A stretch of 64,000 bases of DNA from Dactylonectria macrodidyma (Eukaryota > Ascomycota > Sordariomycetes > Hypocreales > Nectriaceae). Position numbers and translations under genes: made by a program. Positions 11,908-23,158 of this stretch are shown one piece after another (the stretch's first letter is position 1; each line of letters starts with the position of its first letter). The stretch spans positions 1,984,001 to 2,048,000 of the forward strand of contig JAGMUV010000008.1 of assembly GCA_020744425.1 (NCBI GenBank), written 5' to 3'. The notes beneath the pieces were generated by a model, which saw only the letters and a list, made by a program, of their open reading frames with translations, had not been told where the DNA came from and made no database searches.

Positions 11908-12698
11908 TGAGGGCGGTGAACGGAAAGATTATAAGCTTCTCCTTTCCCTTCTTGAGGAATAATCGTGTTGAAATATGTCGCCATGGTGTCTGTAGAATAC
12001 TTTGCAATTCTTTGCTTGTCGATCTTTACGTTATCGTTTGCTGGTTGTTTGCAGCTTACTTTTGTTGCCATTTCCTAAGCCTCTCGCGAGTTGTGAGAAG
12101 ATATCCTCACTGACTACTTAAGAAACCCTACGGTATACGTGCTTATAAAGTCGTTTCGTTTCGTACTCACACTTGATGCTGGGTGTCTTCTTGCCGTCAT
12201 CTCAGGTTTTTGTCCCACGCCCTGTCGCCATTGAATAGACTTAGACAAGTATGTGAACAAATATCTCATTGCATTGCTTGAACGGACATTGTATGAACAT
12301 TAAACTATTAAGTTAAAACCCAGCTTCGATGTATTCGCAATTGGATGTCATGGCCGTCACAGTTCTATACTTCGCTGTAGGATGCACGGATGGTTTAATG
12401 CGAGAGCAGTTCGGGGAAGTAGCGTACCCGGGCAGGATAGTCAGAGTAATTCACTCTTGGGAACGAGCTGGGAACATCTCTAGAAATCTATTTGGAAATT
12501 TTGAGTGTCATGATGCAAAACCCACGGATTGTTGCTTGTCCGTTCACCTGCATATACGATTGCTCTCCACCCTTGCGCCTCTCGCATAAAGACAAGGCTC
12601 GACAAATTGAGAGGACGATATGTCATAGCCCATGGACTGATATTGGCATGAAATTTTTCCATATTTGCGGTCAAACGGAAGTCAGCAATTTGGCTCCT

Positions 12699-12717
12699 CA
12701 TCGGATGTTATCCGATG
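12699..12717. repeat. Short perfect hairpin (CATCGGAT-GTT-ATCCGATG)
   Basis: Two 8-base arms are exact reverse complements around a 3-base loop. There is no T-run after it, and no function can be assigned. Confidence 0.6.
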
Positions 12718-14413
12718 TCATTGCTGCCGTGCTTGGTCTGAGCCCAATACTTCTCGGGCAACTTCCGCATCTCTGCACTGAGGACATAAACACGTGAAAG
12801 CATCTCAGCAAGAAGGATCGCTCATGGGAAAGGAACTCTTGAATGATAGGTTTCTATTCCAGCTCGGTGTAATCCCGAGGCTCCCCTCGGAGTAGAGGAA
12901 AGTTGCTCGTTTTCATGATGTGATGATCCTGCTGCAAATGAGAGCCATACTACCGAGGGAGTCTCACGGTACTTTGGCTCGTTTTAAGTCTTCATTGTAA
13001 TCTATGAGGCGCCTTTGAGGGGTGTAAAATAAAGGCATGCCACAAAGTAGAGCTCCTCGCGACCGGTTAGAGCTGTGCCTCGAACCTCGGGAAATATGGA
13101 GCTGGTTGTTCAGCTTCCAGGAGCCTGCCTGTTTTCATTGGCACGAGTGTGTTGCTAATTTGCCATAATTCTGCCGATCAGATATTTTGCTAAGGGGTAT
13201 ATTCAGGAATTGTATTGAACCTATACTTTGTTGATATGGCTGGACTTGTCGAGTCCTATTCTTTCCACCTTGGCGATGTCTGTCTTGGAGTAGTTGACCC
13301 CAACTATCTATCACAAGGCATCCCTATTCTCCAATTCTCCAACTCCAAAACCTCCTACACCCTCAACCTCATCCATGCTGACATGGCTTCCACATGACAT
13401 GAACCATCCCGCGATGCCACTCGGCACTTGCGTCGCCTCTGACGCCGTGCTGCTGCACACGTCGCCTGATTTATCATACGACAACCCTCAACCACCGCGA
13501 CCACTACAAGACGGAATGCTACAGTACGCAACCTTCCCTTACCTACCCCCCTCGTCCAGCATATGTCGTGAAACTCCCCGACTGGAGACCTAGGAAGCCG
13601 CCACCCGCGTACGTGGAGACGCATCGCGAGTTGCCCTTGCAGTTGGGCCCTGGTTCCCCCTGCACCGACAGACTGGTCAGGGGTATACTGGCTGGACCTT
13701 ATTTTCGTATACCGCCTTTGAGTGACTCCAGTAACAACGACATTCGGCGTCTTGGCTTGGGTCCTCTTTTGTGGTCAATTATGCCAGGCCCTTTCGGTGT
13801 CAATCGCGGTCGGGGAAAGTCGGGCCAAGACCAGGCTACAAGCACATCGGAAAGGACCGGAGTCGCACGCGCCTGGGTGGACAATTTTGCAGGCAAAAAT
13901 CCCACACTGAGAAGCCGAGTAAATCTGCTTGAGCAAGGAAGGACATGTATTACCTGGCGATTTACGTACAAGTTCTAGACTCGTAAGTAAGACGCCCAAT
14001 GACACCACCGAACTTCAAAGTGGACGCCGCTTCCGCCCTATGTTGTTCCTAGCCCGAGCGTCTTTCGGAGTCAAACCCGGTCCCGGCTCCGGCCCGGTTG
14101 GCGGACGTCACGGGGGATCCGGCGTCTGAAAGACTACCGTTTTGTCTTAGTTGAACCCTCGTAATCTGTACTATAGACGCAGTAGACGCTATTTCTGAGG
14201 CGTCTATGCCTTTCGTGCAACGGCTGGCGTGTAGGAGAGGGGAGCGTGTGTGTGTGCCTACGACCCCGGTACCTGGATCTTCTATGGCCCCCGGTCCGTG
14301 TATGGGTGGCGAGAGAAACCGACGCCGACGACAGGACATGGTGCCGGGCCCGGCAAACAGCCGACTGGGTTGCAATTCAAGGTGCCCTGGACCGGCCGAG
14401 TCGGGGCTGACTT

Positions 14414-14426
14414 GGGGGGGGGGGGG
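14414..14426 (+). repeat. Homopolymer of 13 G
   Basis: An uninterrupted G run is seen directly. Similar runs occur at 18574-18582 (9 G), 19176-19186 (11 G) and 48783-48800 (18 G). Such runs can be miscounted by sequencing. Confidence 0.8.
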
Positions 14427-15200
14427 TTTCATTGCGTAGATGTTCCGGCGTTGGTGAAATAGTCATCGCGGTGCGAATGCGGGATGCGAAGACTGCTAAA
14501 CTAGGTTCAATATAGAGTCACAAGACAGCATACGAACCTAATCCACAAACTCTAGGTATCTAGAGGAGTCCTGGTATGGGTTTGGGTTGAGCCACAAAGT
14601 CAACAGTGGGAACAAAAGTTTAAATGTAATTGTTTTTGGTATTTGTAAAGTCTCCATGCTTAACGCCGTGCTCCTCGCGTGCTGTTAAAGCACATCGGGT
14701 AGGTATATATCTATGCAGAGAAAGGCGTTGATGCCAGTCAAGTTAACAGAAAAGAACGGAGCTTAAATCCGTCCAAGTCTCCGTTGTCCAACGATACTCG
14801 CTTTTGACACCCTGGGGTTCACCCTGTCGTCACTTCCAGTCTTCTCTAGAGCCTCCTACAGTTGCTCGACCAAGACCAACTCCTGTTTGCTTCCTTAGGG
14901 GCGGTGCCGTGGTAAACCCCCTCGTTGTTCGATGAAGAATAGCCGGCCAACCCGCGAAGGATACTTCGCTTCTGTGAGATGGTCCGTCCGGGACAGTCAT
15001 ATGTAGTCATCCCGGAGCATTATGCACTCCAAGTGCACTGCGCCGTCTCCGCTATGAAGCGGTCTTCATACTCGTCACTTTGGGGGGCTATGCTCCGGGC
15101 ATTGTCACCCCCACCTCGTCGCTCTTGAGCGTTGTTGTGTTATTCGTTCAGCCCATACATCCCACCTCCGCCGTGTCCCCATCATCTGTAGATGGGGACT

Positions 15201-15720
15201 TTAGCCGACGAGGGCAGCACCGCCGGACTCAATGGCCTCAATCTCAGCGGCGCTGAGGGCGGCGCGGCGGAAGCGAGCGGGGAGCTCAGAGACGTCGAAG
15301 AAAGTGCCTTCGGGAGCGGTGATAGGGCCGAGGCTGGCACCGGAGGCGCCGCCAATGCCGTGCTCAGCAGTGAAGGTCTTCTGGAGGGGGCCGTGCTGCT
15401 GGGCGTGATCACGGTAGCTGCTGAAGGTGTTGTGGGTGGACGAGGCCGAGCCGTTGCCGTAGTGGGTGAAGTTCTCGGGGAGGCTGCCGGTAGGGGAGGC
15501 AGGGTGAGGCTTGGGGGAGTGGTCGATGTTGGCTGGGAGGACTCATGTTAGCAGGGTTCTAACTCATGTTGACGGCTGTTCGGCTGTTTGCCAGGCACAT
15601 AAAGCCGCGGTAGAGGCCGGAGAACGTACCAGGGATGGTGCGAGGACCGAGGAACCTGATGAGAGGAGTGCGCTCGGCGTGCACAGCAGCCTGGCGAAGA
15701 GCTCGAGTAGCGGAGAACAT
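15201..15720 (-). CDS. KGD4: 2-oxoglutarate dehydrogenase subunit KGD4 (YMR31/MRPS36 family)
   Basis: Kgd4 is the small mitochondrial adaptor that recruits the E3 subunit (dihydrolipoamide dehydrogenase) to the E1-E2 core of 2-oxoglutarate dehydrogenase in the TCA cycle; it was once called ribosomal protein YMR31. Two exons, 15720-15630 and 15532-15201, flank a 97-base GTACGT...CAG intron and give 140 residues. The N-terminus (MFSATRALRQAAVHAERTP) looks like a matrix-targeting sequence. LIRFLGPRTIP and the HPASPTGSLP segment follow. The C-terminus carries the family's signature ELPARFR and ending IESGG, which match yeast Ymr31 as I remember it. It is short enough to be missed because each exon alone is unremarkable. 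The stop is TAA at 15203-15201. Confidence 0.9.
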
Positions 15721-18700
15721 GGTGATGGTTTGTTGGATTTGTGTGGTGGTGGTTGGTAGTTGTGGGAGCGATTGTAGAAGAAGCCGGGAAACGCGGGCAG
15801 GTTGGGTTACGTCGGCTTAATAGAGCAGCGGTGGCGGGGACGAGACGAAATTTGGAATCGGGAATTGGGGGTTGGGTGAGTTGGATGAGGTAGCAGGAAT
15901 TGATCGGTTTAGAGGACGTATTCTTCCTAAAAGGGTGAGAGAGTGGTGGGTGAAAAGGGAAGAAGATCAAGAGAGGGAGACGAAGGGCTGGAGGGAATGG
16001 GCGTGATTTGTATGCGAGGAATTTTTCCCGCGGGCTACGACTCGAGGAGCTCCCCATCCTCACCTAACCTCGCCATATTTTTCTGCTTCGGTTGGGCTGG
16101 CCGAGCTAAGAAAAAAAGGCTGGAGCCCACTACTCCTCCTTCAGGTTGTATGTTGAGCACTACGTAGTAGTTCGAGCCCCCCAGCCCACTGCAACCTTCA
16201 GTACAGGCAGCCAAGCCAAAGCAAGCCCCCCTCCTCCAAAAAGGCCCTAAAAAAGCACGCCAAAACAGCGCCTGAAAAAAAGCTAGGGCCGATGCAGGGC
16301 AGGCAGGGGACGTCGCAACAGCCCACTCCAGCAGCCCACCCACCACGTTTTACCCACTCAGCCGCGCTCTTCAAGTCGAGACTCTCTCTCCCCACGGCCA
16401 TCCATCCATCCACGCAACAGCAAAAAAAGAGAAAAACAGGCATCTTTTACTCGCTCCGCGGTGCCGCGGTGCGGGTGGAGCTCCTCCTGCGGCCAGAGTC
16501 ACACTGAGCAAAAACACCCACATCCGGAGACGGAGGGCGGAGCGGAGCGGACAAGGGGGCCGGCGTCATCCATCATCCCCAAGCTTAGGTACTATGAGTG
16601 GGATGCAGCATCATCCATGGGTGAGGTGGGATGCAGCACCAGAGCGAATGGCGTGTAATCGGCGGACAGCACCGATCCTGCATCGGGGAGTCTGGAACTG
16701 CAACTTGCATGTGGCATGCCGCCGGCCTTGCGATGGCTGTTGCATCCTGGCACTCAACGACCCGTCTGCCGATTCGACGAGGAAGCATCCCATGATTCCT
16801 GGCTCAGGCAGATGGTGCCAATGGGTGTCATGCCTTGGCGCCCAAATGACAGCCCGAGTGCACATGGAAATCATGACACCCAGACTTGACTTACATATTA
16901 CTTAGTACACGTATGTGCACAGGACAGACAACGCGCATCATGGCCATTGTTTCCGCGAGCCGAACCTCGGAGCACCCCCTGCCTGGCCCGGGTCGGTCGT
17001 CCTCCCACGCCCTACGCCATGGTGCGTTTCTGTGCCGCCGTCAAACAGCAGCAGCCCTTCCTTCTTCACGAGTTCACAGAACACCTACGTCGTGGTGCGT
17101 AGCTTTAGTGCAAATTTTTTGCTTTCTGCTATTTCTGGTCCGTGCCTTTTGACAGAGGAAGAATCTTAGTTGTGTGTGTGGTAGCAGAGTTTTTTTTTTC
17201 GTCTTCACCACATGCTGCTAATGGCCAGGCAAAGGAGATGAATCGATTGAAAGATGGGTGGGTGGGTGAACGCCAGCGGACTGTCCGTTCTTAGTCCGTC
17301 CCCCTTGTCCTAGCCACCCACCCTTTGCAACTCCTCCTCCTGCTCCTCATCACCGACCTACAGAACTAGCACTCCCGTTCCTGCGGGACGTTCGACTACA
17401 GACGCCTCTTTCGCAGGGTGTTTCGCGGGGCGGATTATTGCTGCTTTCAGCAAGCGTGCCGCTCAGCTTGCTGGGGATGGTGGTCGGTTTGCGGGCGGGC
17501 GGGTGAATTGTAGACGGGCATATGGGCGTCTGTGTTGGCCTTCCCGAATAATAAACTCTGGGAAAGAAACCTCCATCCGGCGGATGGGAATGTTTAGGAT
17601 AGAGCTGAGGCCAGCCAATTTGCATCTACTAGCATAAATCTGATGCTGCCGTGTTGCATCTTTCTATGGGCTGCGCATGTAGGTTCGGTTCGAAGGCTCA
17701 CCACCAACACCCAGCTCCCAATTCGCCCTCCAGCACCAATGTAATGAATCACTGACGTAGCATCCACTGGCATTGTTTTGCGCCTCTCCGTTAGCTTTTA
17801 GGTGCCGCCACATGCGGAGGAGACTAGCCCTTGGGTCCGTCCCCATACCGAGCGCCTAGTTCCCATCCAAACTGCCCAGATGTCGCGCGCCGGGCATCCG
17901 AACCAGGCAGCGCTTCCTGCTCAGTGCTGCCTCTAGAGGCTCCAGCGAGGACACTATGGCTTGGATGGTCTTAGTGCACGTCGCGGGTGTACGGGGTAAT
18001 AAGCTTCGACACCTGTGCGGCGAGCGAGGGAGCGACGCGCACTCATGGTGATTGATAATCTTGCTGATGAATGAATTCTTTCCGATCGCCCATCAACTTC
18101 ATCTCTAGACTCCACCGGAGAAGAGCCCCGTACGCACTTTGTGCGAAAAGGCAGGAGTCTGAATCGCTGATCACTGAATGTGTATACTCAAGTACAGTAA
18201 TAAATCGCCATGCTGCCTGGCTGACTGGCACAGTTGAAGAGGCGGAAGGGTCCGCGGTGGCCAACATGAGCGTGCGTTGTTCTCAGGCTTTGATTCAGCG
18301 CAGATCACCCCGCTCATCCGACCACGGCGCAGTGTCGAATTGTCAATGGTTTCGACACAATCCATTAGATTTTCCCCTGACACGAGTCTGATATCTCTGC
18401 AGTTGGCGACGTGGTCCCCCGGTTCTGGACCAATCCCAGGGTCGGCGGAGGCTATGACAGATGAGCATTACCACAGCACAGCAAGCCACTATCTTTCTCC
18501 ACCTCCACACACACACTTTGCGAGCCCACACAGACGCCTCACTGGGGACACACTTACAGGGCACAAATTCACTGGGGGGGGGCACAACAGGCACCGCTGC
18601 AGAAGCTCTGGAAGTGACGGGAGCTACCAGTTCGAAGCATTGCTGCTGCACAAACTTGCTGCATCTGTAGCCACATGCAGGATCTCCACCACGTGAACGT

Positions 18701-19544
18701 TGTCAATGCTACCGTGGCCACACCATCTCCCAACCGCAAGCCAGGAACGCCAAAACACCGAACACAATGCCACGGCCTCCGAACACAAGCCGCCCCCGAG
18801 GCCCCCTCCACCGGGGATTTATCGGGGTGGCACATGCTTCTACCCCGAGTCCGTTCCCCGAGCTCGGGATTCATAGAGAGACGGACAGACTGTCAATGCA
18901 CCCCACGACGGCACAAGCACGAGCACATGCTTGTTCTCGACTCGACACCACCCTCTTCGTCGCCGACGGGCTCACATGCCGTATATACACACCATCAGCG
19001 TCGTTGTCAACGAAGCTCGCACATGCAGCGTGACGACGGTGCTGCATGCATCAGCGGGAGGGAGAGGAAAACAAAAGACCTCCCACCCAACCACCGCTCT
19101 TTTCCGGACCTGGCCCGTCTCGCCCACTTTTACCCTTTCCACTCTCCGGTCGGCGGTCGGTCAGCGCCGGCATCGGGGGGGGGGGGAAGCGAAGGGTCTG
19201 AAGACGCGGAGGCAATGGTGTGCAACGTCCCACAAGCAGAATCAGAAAAGGGTATGATGGAAAGAATGTACAAGCAGATGAATTCCGAAAGGATTCTACC
19301 TACCGTTGAAACGAAATCCGAGAAGCTGACTAATGGGTCGCTCCGCTGCATTCTCAATCTCTCGATAGCACGTAAGTACTGTGTCATAACATATCGGATA
19401 GATTGAGCTACCAACGACAGGTCAAACTTGAGCATTCCAGAACATCTCATTACAACAACTGCAACAAGTGGGCGATGTAGCCGTTCCTTTCTCTCATTGT
19501 TCCACCCAGAACACTGCACCCTTGTCGGTCAAGACCTCTGTTTT
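15721..19544. other. 3.8 kb intergenic block including the KGD4 promoter
   Basis: The minus strand of about 15925-15990 is pyrimidine-rich, as expected for the KGD4 leader. The rest holds no gene I can support. A 243-codon plus frame at 18675-19406 is Ser/Thr/His/Pro-rich and contains an 11-G run, and I treat it as chance. Two poly-G tracts lie at 18574-18582 and 19176-19186. Confidence 0.4.
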
Positions 19545-20485
19545 CTATTCCTCTAGGTATTGTCCTGGCGCGGTCTCCTCTGGCCGCTCAGAAGTCGGTG
19601 TGACGTCGATGCATTTACGGCGATGTATTGTACGCCTGGTCTCTACCACTTGGTTGCTGTCAAGCAAAGTCAAAACCGGCAGCAAGGTCTGCCCGTTTTC
19701 GTTGGTCTTGAGCTCCAGCCAGGCCGTCCAGGGCGAGGGAGGAGAATCCTCATCTGCCTCGGTGCCAACCGCATAGGCGTATGCCACCCAGCGAGCGTCC
19801 TCGAGGTACTTATTGACCTTGGACTTTTCGGTTTCTAGATAGCGCTGTAGGTTGGAGTTAGTAGAGACGTTCCTTCTCTCGCAGGGGAAGCTACCCACCG
19901 CCACAGTCGGTGGTACCCTGGGGGCAGCGGGCCGCAAGAGCAACTCGGCTTCCCTGACTATGTCCGCCCACTGATCAACGACGGCAAGGTCATTTGCTAT
20001 AGCACGAGTAGCGTGGCCAGTGAGCTCATTCTTGTACATCTGGAACTCTTCTTCTTTCCTTTTCCGCACGATAGCCTTGTTGTTCTCAAGTTGAAGTTCA
20101 GAAATCCAGGATCGACCCTCTCCAAGTACACCTCCCCGGTGTATTCGTCCTTGTAGCTGAACTGAGTCCAACCATTGTCGACCCAACCGGCGTTGCCATG
20201 AATTCTTACCTCGCCGACATAGGTGGCCTGGTTAATACGGTCGAGTTTCAGGTTGGCGTACAGCTGCTTGAGCCCTTCGGTCCGCTTGTTGAGCTCGTTC
20301 TTCATCTTCTGAACACGGGTGCGGAAGCTGGTGGCATGGCTCTCATATGTCTCGGGGTTGAACTTGTCCCCCTTGCCCGCTTCAATTCGACAAAAAGAGG
20401 CGTAAATCCGACATTGGAAGTTCCAAAGGACGAACAAATAGGTAAGAGACGCCAAGGTGCAGATGTGAGAGTTCCTAGCCACCAT
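19545..20485 (-). CDS. Hypothetical protein with N-terminal hydrophobic anchor and coiled-coil
   Basis: I do not recognise this gene. My model has exons 20485-20132 and 20084-19545, joined by a 47-base intron with GTGTAC donor and TTGAG acceptor, giving 297 residues. The acceptor is weak, so a one-base frameshift is an alternative explanation. Residues 11-28 (LASLTYLFVLWNFQC region) are hydrophobic, a possible signal anchor. A charged helical segment follows (FRTRVQKMKNELNKRTEGLK, YANLKLDRINQ), then KRKEEEFQMYKNEL in exon 2. The C-terminal half contains WTAWLELKTNENGQ and ends GQYLEE. The gene starts about 30 bases from the divergent plus-strand ORF at 20517. It may be a lineage-specific gene. 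Confidence 0.4.
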
Positions 20486-20516
20486 TGGCGAGGCATTCCT
20501 TAATATAGGGATCGAA

Positions 20517-21239
20517 ATGTTCGGGGAATGGATGCAACAGCAGGGCAATTTCATCGTCCTACCCGCCCTTGGTCCTGCTCCTGCCCCGAAGCCATCTTCA
20601 CCCGAGTTCGATGTGTACGAATGGTTGATTGAAGGGTACGAGAAACGCGGCCTGATCCCACCCAAGTATGATGAGTTGAAGTCGGGAGAGAAGCAAGTTC
20701 AAAACATCCTCAGGACAATTAAGGAGTGGCTCATCACAGATGAAAAAAGCTTCTGGAAGGCGTTAGTTCTCACGAAAACGTTCAACGGAGCTTTGCGTAC
20801 TGATATTAAGCAGCTTTCGCCCCCAAATCACACCGGATCCAGAAGCAGCGGATCCCAACGACGACAAACTCTCACCGCCCTGCCGGAGAAGATGAAGGCC
20901 TCCCTCGACCCCTTCATGCTTGCTACCGACGTCGCTGACTACCTCGTCCGCAAGGGTGTTCCCTTCCGTGAGACCCACCACATCTCCGGTCGCTGCGTCG
21001 CTAAGTCAGAGGAGACCGGTATCCCCATGAACGAGCTCTCGTACGAGACGCTCAAGGCTATCGACGAGCGCTTCGAGGAGGATATTGCCGATGTCTTCAA
21101 CTACGAGGCCTGTGCCGAGAGCCGAACCGCCAAGGCGGCGCCAGCCAGGCAGCTGTTCTCGAGCAGATCGCGATCATCAAAAAGATTCTCGGTTAAAAAG
21201 GGCCATTGGGCCTTGATGAATGAAATGATTCGGCGTTAA
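20517..21239 (+). CDS. Chimeric ORF: unknown N-terminus fused to argininosuccinate lyase remnant
   Basis: This open frame encodes 240 residues. Residues 1 to about 115 (GEWMQQQGNFIVLPALGP, FDVYEWLIEGYEKRGLIPPK, IKEWLITDEKSFWKALV) are protein-like but match no family I know. From about residue 118 the sequence is clearly argininosuccinate lyase. After about residue 206 it runs out of the lyase frame into unrelated residues because of a one-base deletion. The frame is also open for 16 codons upstream of 20517 (after a TGA at 20466-20468), so the true start or an upstream exon is uncertain. It cannot be an active lyase, because the N-terminal and central domains and the signature loop are absent. 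Whether it is expressed is unknown. Confidence 0.35.
   Translation: MFGEWMQQQGNFIVLPALGPAPAPKPSSPEFDVYEWLIEGYEKRGLIPPKYDELKSGEKQVQNILRTIKEWLITDEKSFWKALVLTKTFNGALRTDIKQLSPPNHTGSRSSGSQRRQTLTALPEKMKASLDPFMLATDVADYLVRKGVPFRETHHISGRCVAKSEETGIPMNELSYETLKAIDERFEEDIADVFNYEACAESRTAKAAPARQLFSSRSRSSKRFSVKKGHWALMNEMIRR
20868..21196 (+). pseudogene. Argininosuccinate lyase C-terminal fragment, frameshifted
   Basis: Argininosuccinate lyase (ARG4/ASL) releases arginine and fumarate in arginine biosynthesis. This is only the last ~110 of about 465 residues, opening at TLTALPEKMKASLDPF and including FMLATDVADYLVRKGVPF, RETHHISGRCVAKSEE and DERFEEDIADVFNYEA. At 21134-21135 one G is missing compared with the expected AAG-GGC-GGC. 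If the frame is shifted there, the sequence reads on as a typical lyase C-terminus (ASQAAVLEQIAIIKKILG) to a TAA at 21194-21196. The high identity remembered for fungal lyases suggests a recent partial duplication of the genuine gene, which lies elsewhere. Confidence 0.85.
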
Positions 21240-22255
21240 TGGGTTTTGTCGAATCTAGCCACCCCCTGAAGGGAGGGTATGTAAAAGAGTACAAGGAAAA
21301 AGAGGGGCTCCAGGTTATAGAACAATAGAACAGGCGCGCCGCCCCGGGAAACGGGTACTTATTTAAATCCACTTGACTACTACTCAGGCCTAGGTTCCCG
21401 CTGAAGCAAATCGAAACTGTTTGATGCAAGGTGTCCACCATCGCACAAAAGTGATGTCACAGCATCTTTACTTAGGTACCTGGATGGGGATATGCTTGAA
21501 TTGGATAGATCTTTCGGGCCCCTTCTTCTCACCTCAGCCTTCATCTGTCCTCAAATGGTCTCGCCGAAGAGTATTGCTATTCGCACAGAACATCGTAAAC
21601 TGCGGCAAAGTTAGCTCTAGATTAGCAAAATATCACCCTCATTTAGTCTCCTCACCTCTAATATTTATATAGTCTTGTGATCTCAACTAGGATCGCTATC
21701 GTTAGGCAAGGAGAAGTGAGCTTATGTAGATATGCTATGTGAGTAGCAGTACTCTCGCAGAAAGGCACGTCCATAGCCACCAAATTTGCCTGTCGCATGC
21801 ACTTGGCGTGCCCTGACTTTGGTACACAGTGGTTGAATCAGAGCAATCCGAATCATTATTTGTCTTTGGCCAGCAATTAGAGGAACGTCAGAACCCTTAA
21901 TCAATTAAGAGCCTTTTGTGTGCTCTTCCTGGCAAGAGAAACTGTAGGTCCATGCCGAGTCGATCCAGATGTCTGACTTCTCGAAGGTGTCGAAGTTCGA
22001 ATAGCAGCAATGGCAAGAAATGCCCAACGAGGTGTCTGCCTGACAAGGCTAGACATTCCATGTACTAAGAAACTACATCAGCTGGCTACCAGCTGCGACG
22101 TAAACTTGAGTTGGAGGGAATCACTGCGAGCCTAATTTATTTCTTGCCTTTCTCACGCACTCGGACCTCCTCTTCTTCATCACACAAGCCTACTTTCTGC
22201 ACAAGTCCCTCATCATCGATCACCTCAGAAACCCACGCCTTACGCCACTGCAACG
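21240..22255. other. Intergenic, with the promoter of the first DUF7730 gene
   Basis: No coding signal. The 100 bases before 22256 (TTTCTCACGCACTCGGACCT, then CTTCTTCATCAC) are pyrimidine-rich, as expected for a fungal leader. Confidence 0.4.
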
Positions 22256-22990
22256 ATGGAGCACAAGTTTAACGAGGTGAATTTTCAGGGCAAGTCCCCA
22301 TTCTTTTTGAAGCTGAACGCCGATATCCGACGCCTCATCTACATACAACTCTTTGGCAAATTCCTCGTTCATATTTGCGGTACCGGAGAGCCCACTTGGA
22401 ACCTAGAGAGCCGTCCACCAGGCAATATACTTGGTTTGTGGCATTGTATTTGCCCAGGAGGGCGAAAGGAAATTCCGCATTACCACTCTCCTGAAACTCA
22501 TGAGTGGCGCTTCCTGGCGACTAACCTTCTTTTCTCCTGCAAACGAATGTAAGTCATCTGAAACAATGAACACAGAACCGTCAACGTTGAAAACCAGAAT
22601 CTAACACATTAAAGATATGAGGAGGGCATTTCCATCCTCTATAGGAAGAATTCTTTCTTGTTTGAGCTATCAGCCGACGTCATCGTTTTCAACTTCCAGG
22701 CCAAGCAATACCTCAAACATATCAGGAACATCGACCTCTGTGTGGATTATGATGATGTTCTTTACAACTACACGTGGCTCCCAGACCTCAGGGCCGCCTG
22801 CATTGCCATCTCCCAACTTGAGAAACTGGTCCTACGGATTCGCGTACCGGAAGTACTCGCTACCCTGACGAACGATGAGCTGGAAAGAGCGCCAGAAGAA
22901 ATAGCAAAGGCGTTCTCTGAGGCGATAGAATGGCATTGTGCGAAGTCTGTCGAGATCATCCTTCCCGAAATACTTCATGGACAGGCTTAG
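22256..22990 (+). CDS. DUF7730-family protein, copy 1, possibly truncated by TAG
   Basis: This belongs to the large fungal DUF7730 (2EXR-like) family of unknown function. Exons 22256-22548 and 22615-22990 flank a 66-base GTAAGT...AAAG intron and encode 222 residues. The family hallmarks are KLNADIRRLIYIQLFG near residue 23, the FSCKRIYEEGISILYRKNSF element at the splice junction (a CK(R/Q)xxxE…LY core), and a following segment (FNFQAKQYLKHIRNIDLCVD) of the type that leads into a beta-strand in these proteins. The frame ends in TAG at 22988-22990, but the same frame continues without a stop for 55 codons to TGA at 23156-23158. The extension ends in an acidic serine tail like that of the neighbouring copy. 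The protein therefore appears to have lost about 56 residues. Confidence 0.75.
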
Positions 22991-23158
22991 ATAACTCTCA
23001 GACGGCAGATAAAGTCTGGACATCTCAAAATCTCTCAAGGGGAGTGGTCCCATCTCCTCGGACTAGGTAGATGGGACACTCTTCCTCGTATCACCAACGC
23101 CAATGAGTCATCCCAAGACTCTGAGAGCGAGGACTCAGAGAGCGAGGATACCCCGTGA
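22991..23158 (+). other. In-frame extension after the TAG of DUF7730 copy 1
   Basis: These 55 codons plus TGA are in the same frame as the upstream exon. They encode a basic stretch (LRRQIKSGHLKISQGEW), GLGRWDTLP and then a Ser/Asp/Glu tail (SQDSESEDSESEDTP). The other DUF7730 gene ends in a comparable acidic Ser tail. I found no GT-AG intron that removes the TAG and keeps the frame. Confidence 0.6.

Larger units (their letters stand above)
11908..15200. other. 3.3 kb intergenic block, no gene seen
   Basis: No convincing coding region. It contains a perfect 8-base-arm palindrome at 12699-12717 and a run of 13 G at 14414-14426. Minus frames at 12708-12803 and 12480-12701 look faintly protein-like but are separated by stops and match nothing I know. 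The last 200 bases would be the 3' side of KGD4. Confidence 0.4.

Noticed and set aside
12480..12803. Two protein-like minus-strand frames
   Set aside because: They are separated by a stop, have no family match I can recall and no splice signals joining them. Too weak to call a gene or pseudogene.
17680..17720. T-arm-like sequence (GGTTCGGTTCGAAGGCTC)
   Set aside because: No acceptor or anticodon stem fits within tRNA spacing.
18675..19406. 243-codon plus-strand open frame
   Set aside because: Composition is Ser/Thr/His/Pro-biased with no domain. It runs across an 11-G homopolymer, and two other frames are open over parts of it, as expected for GC-rich non-coding DNA.
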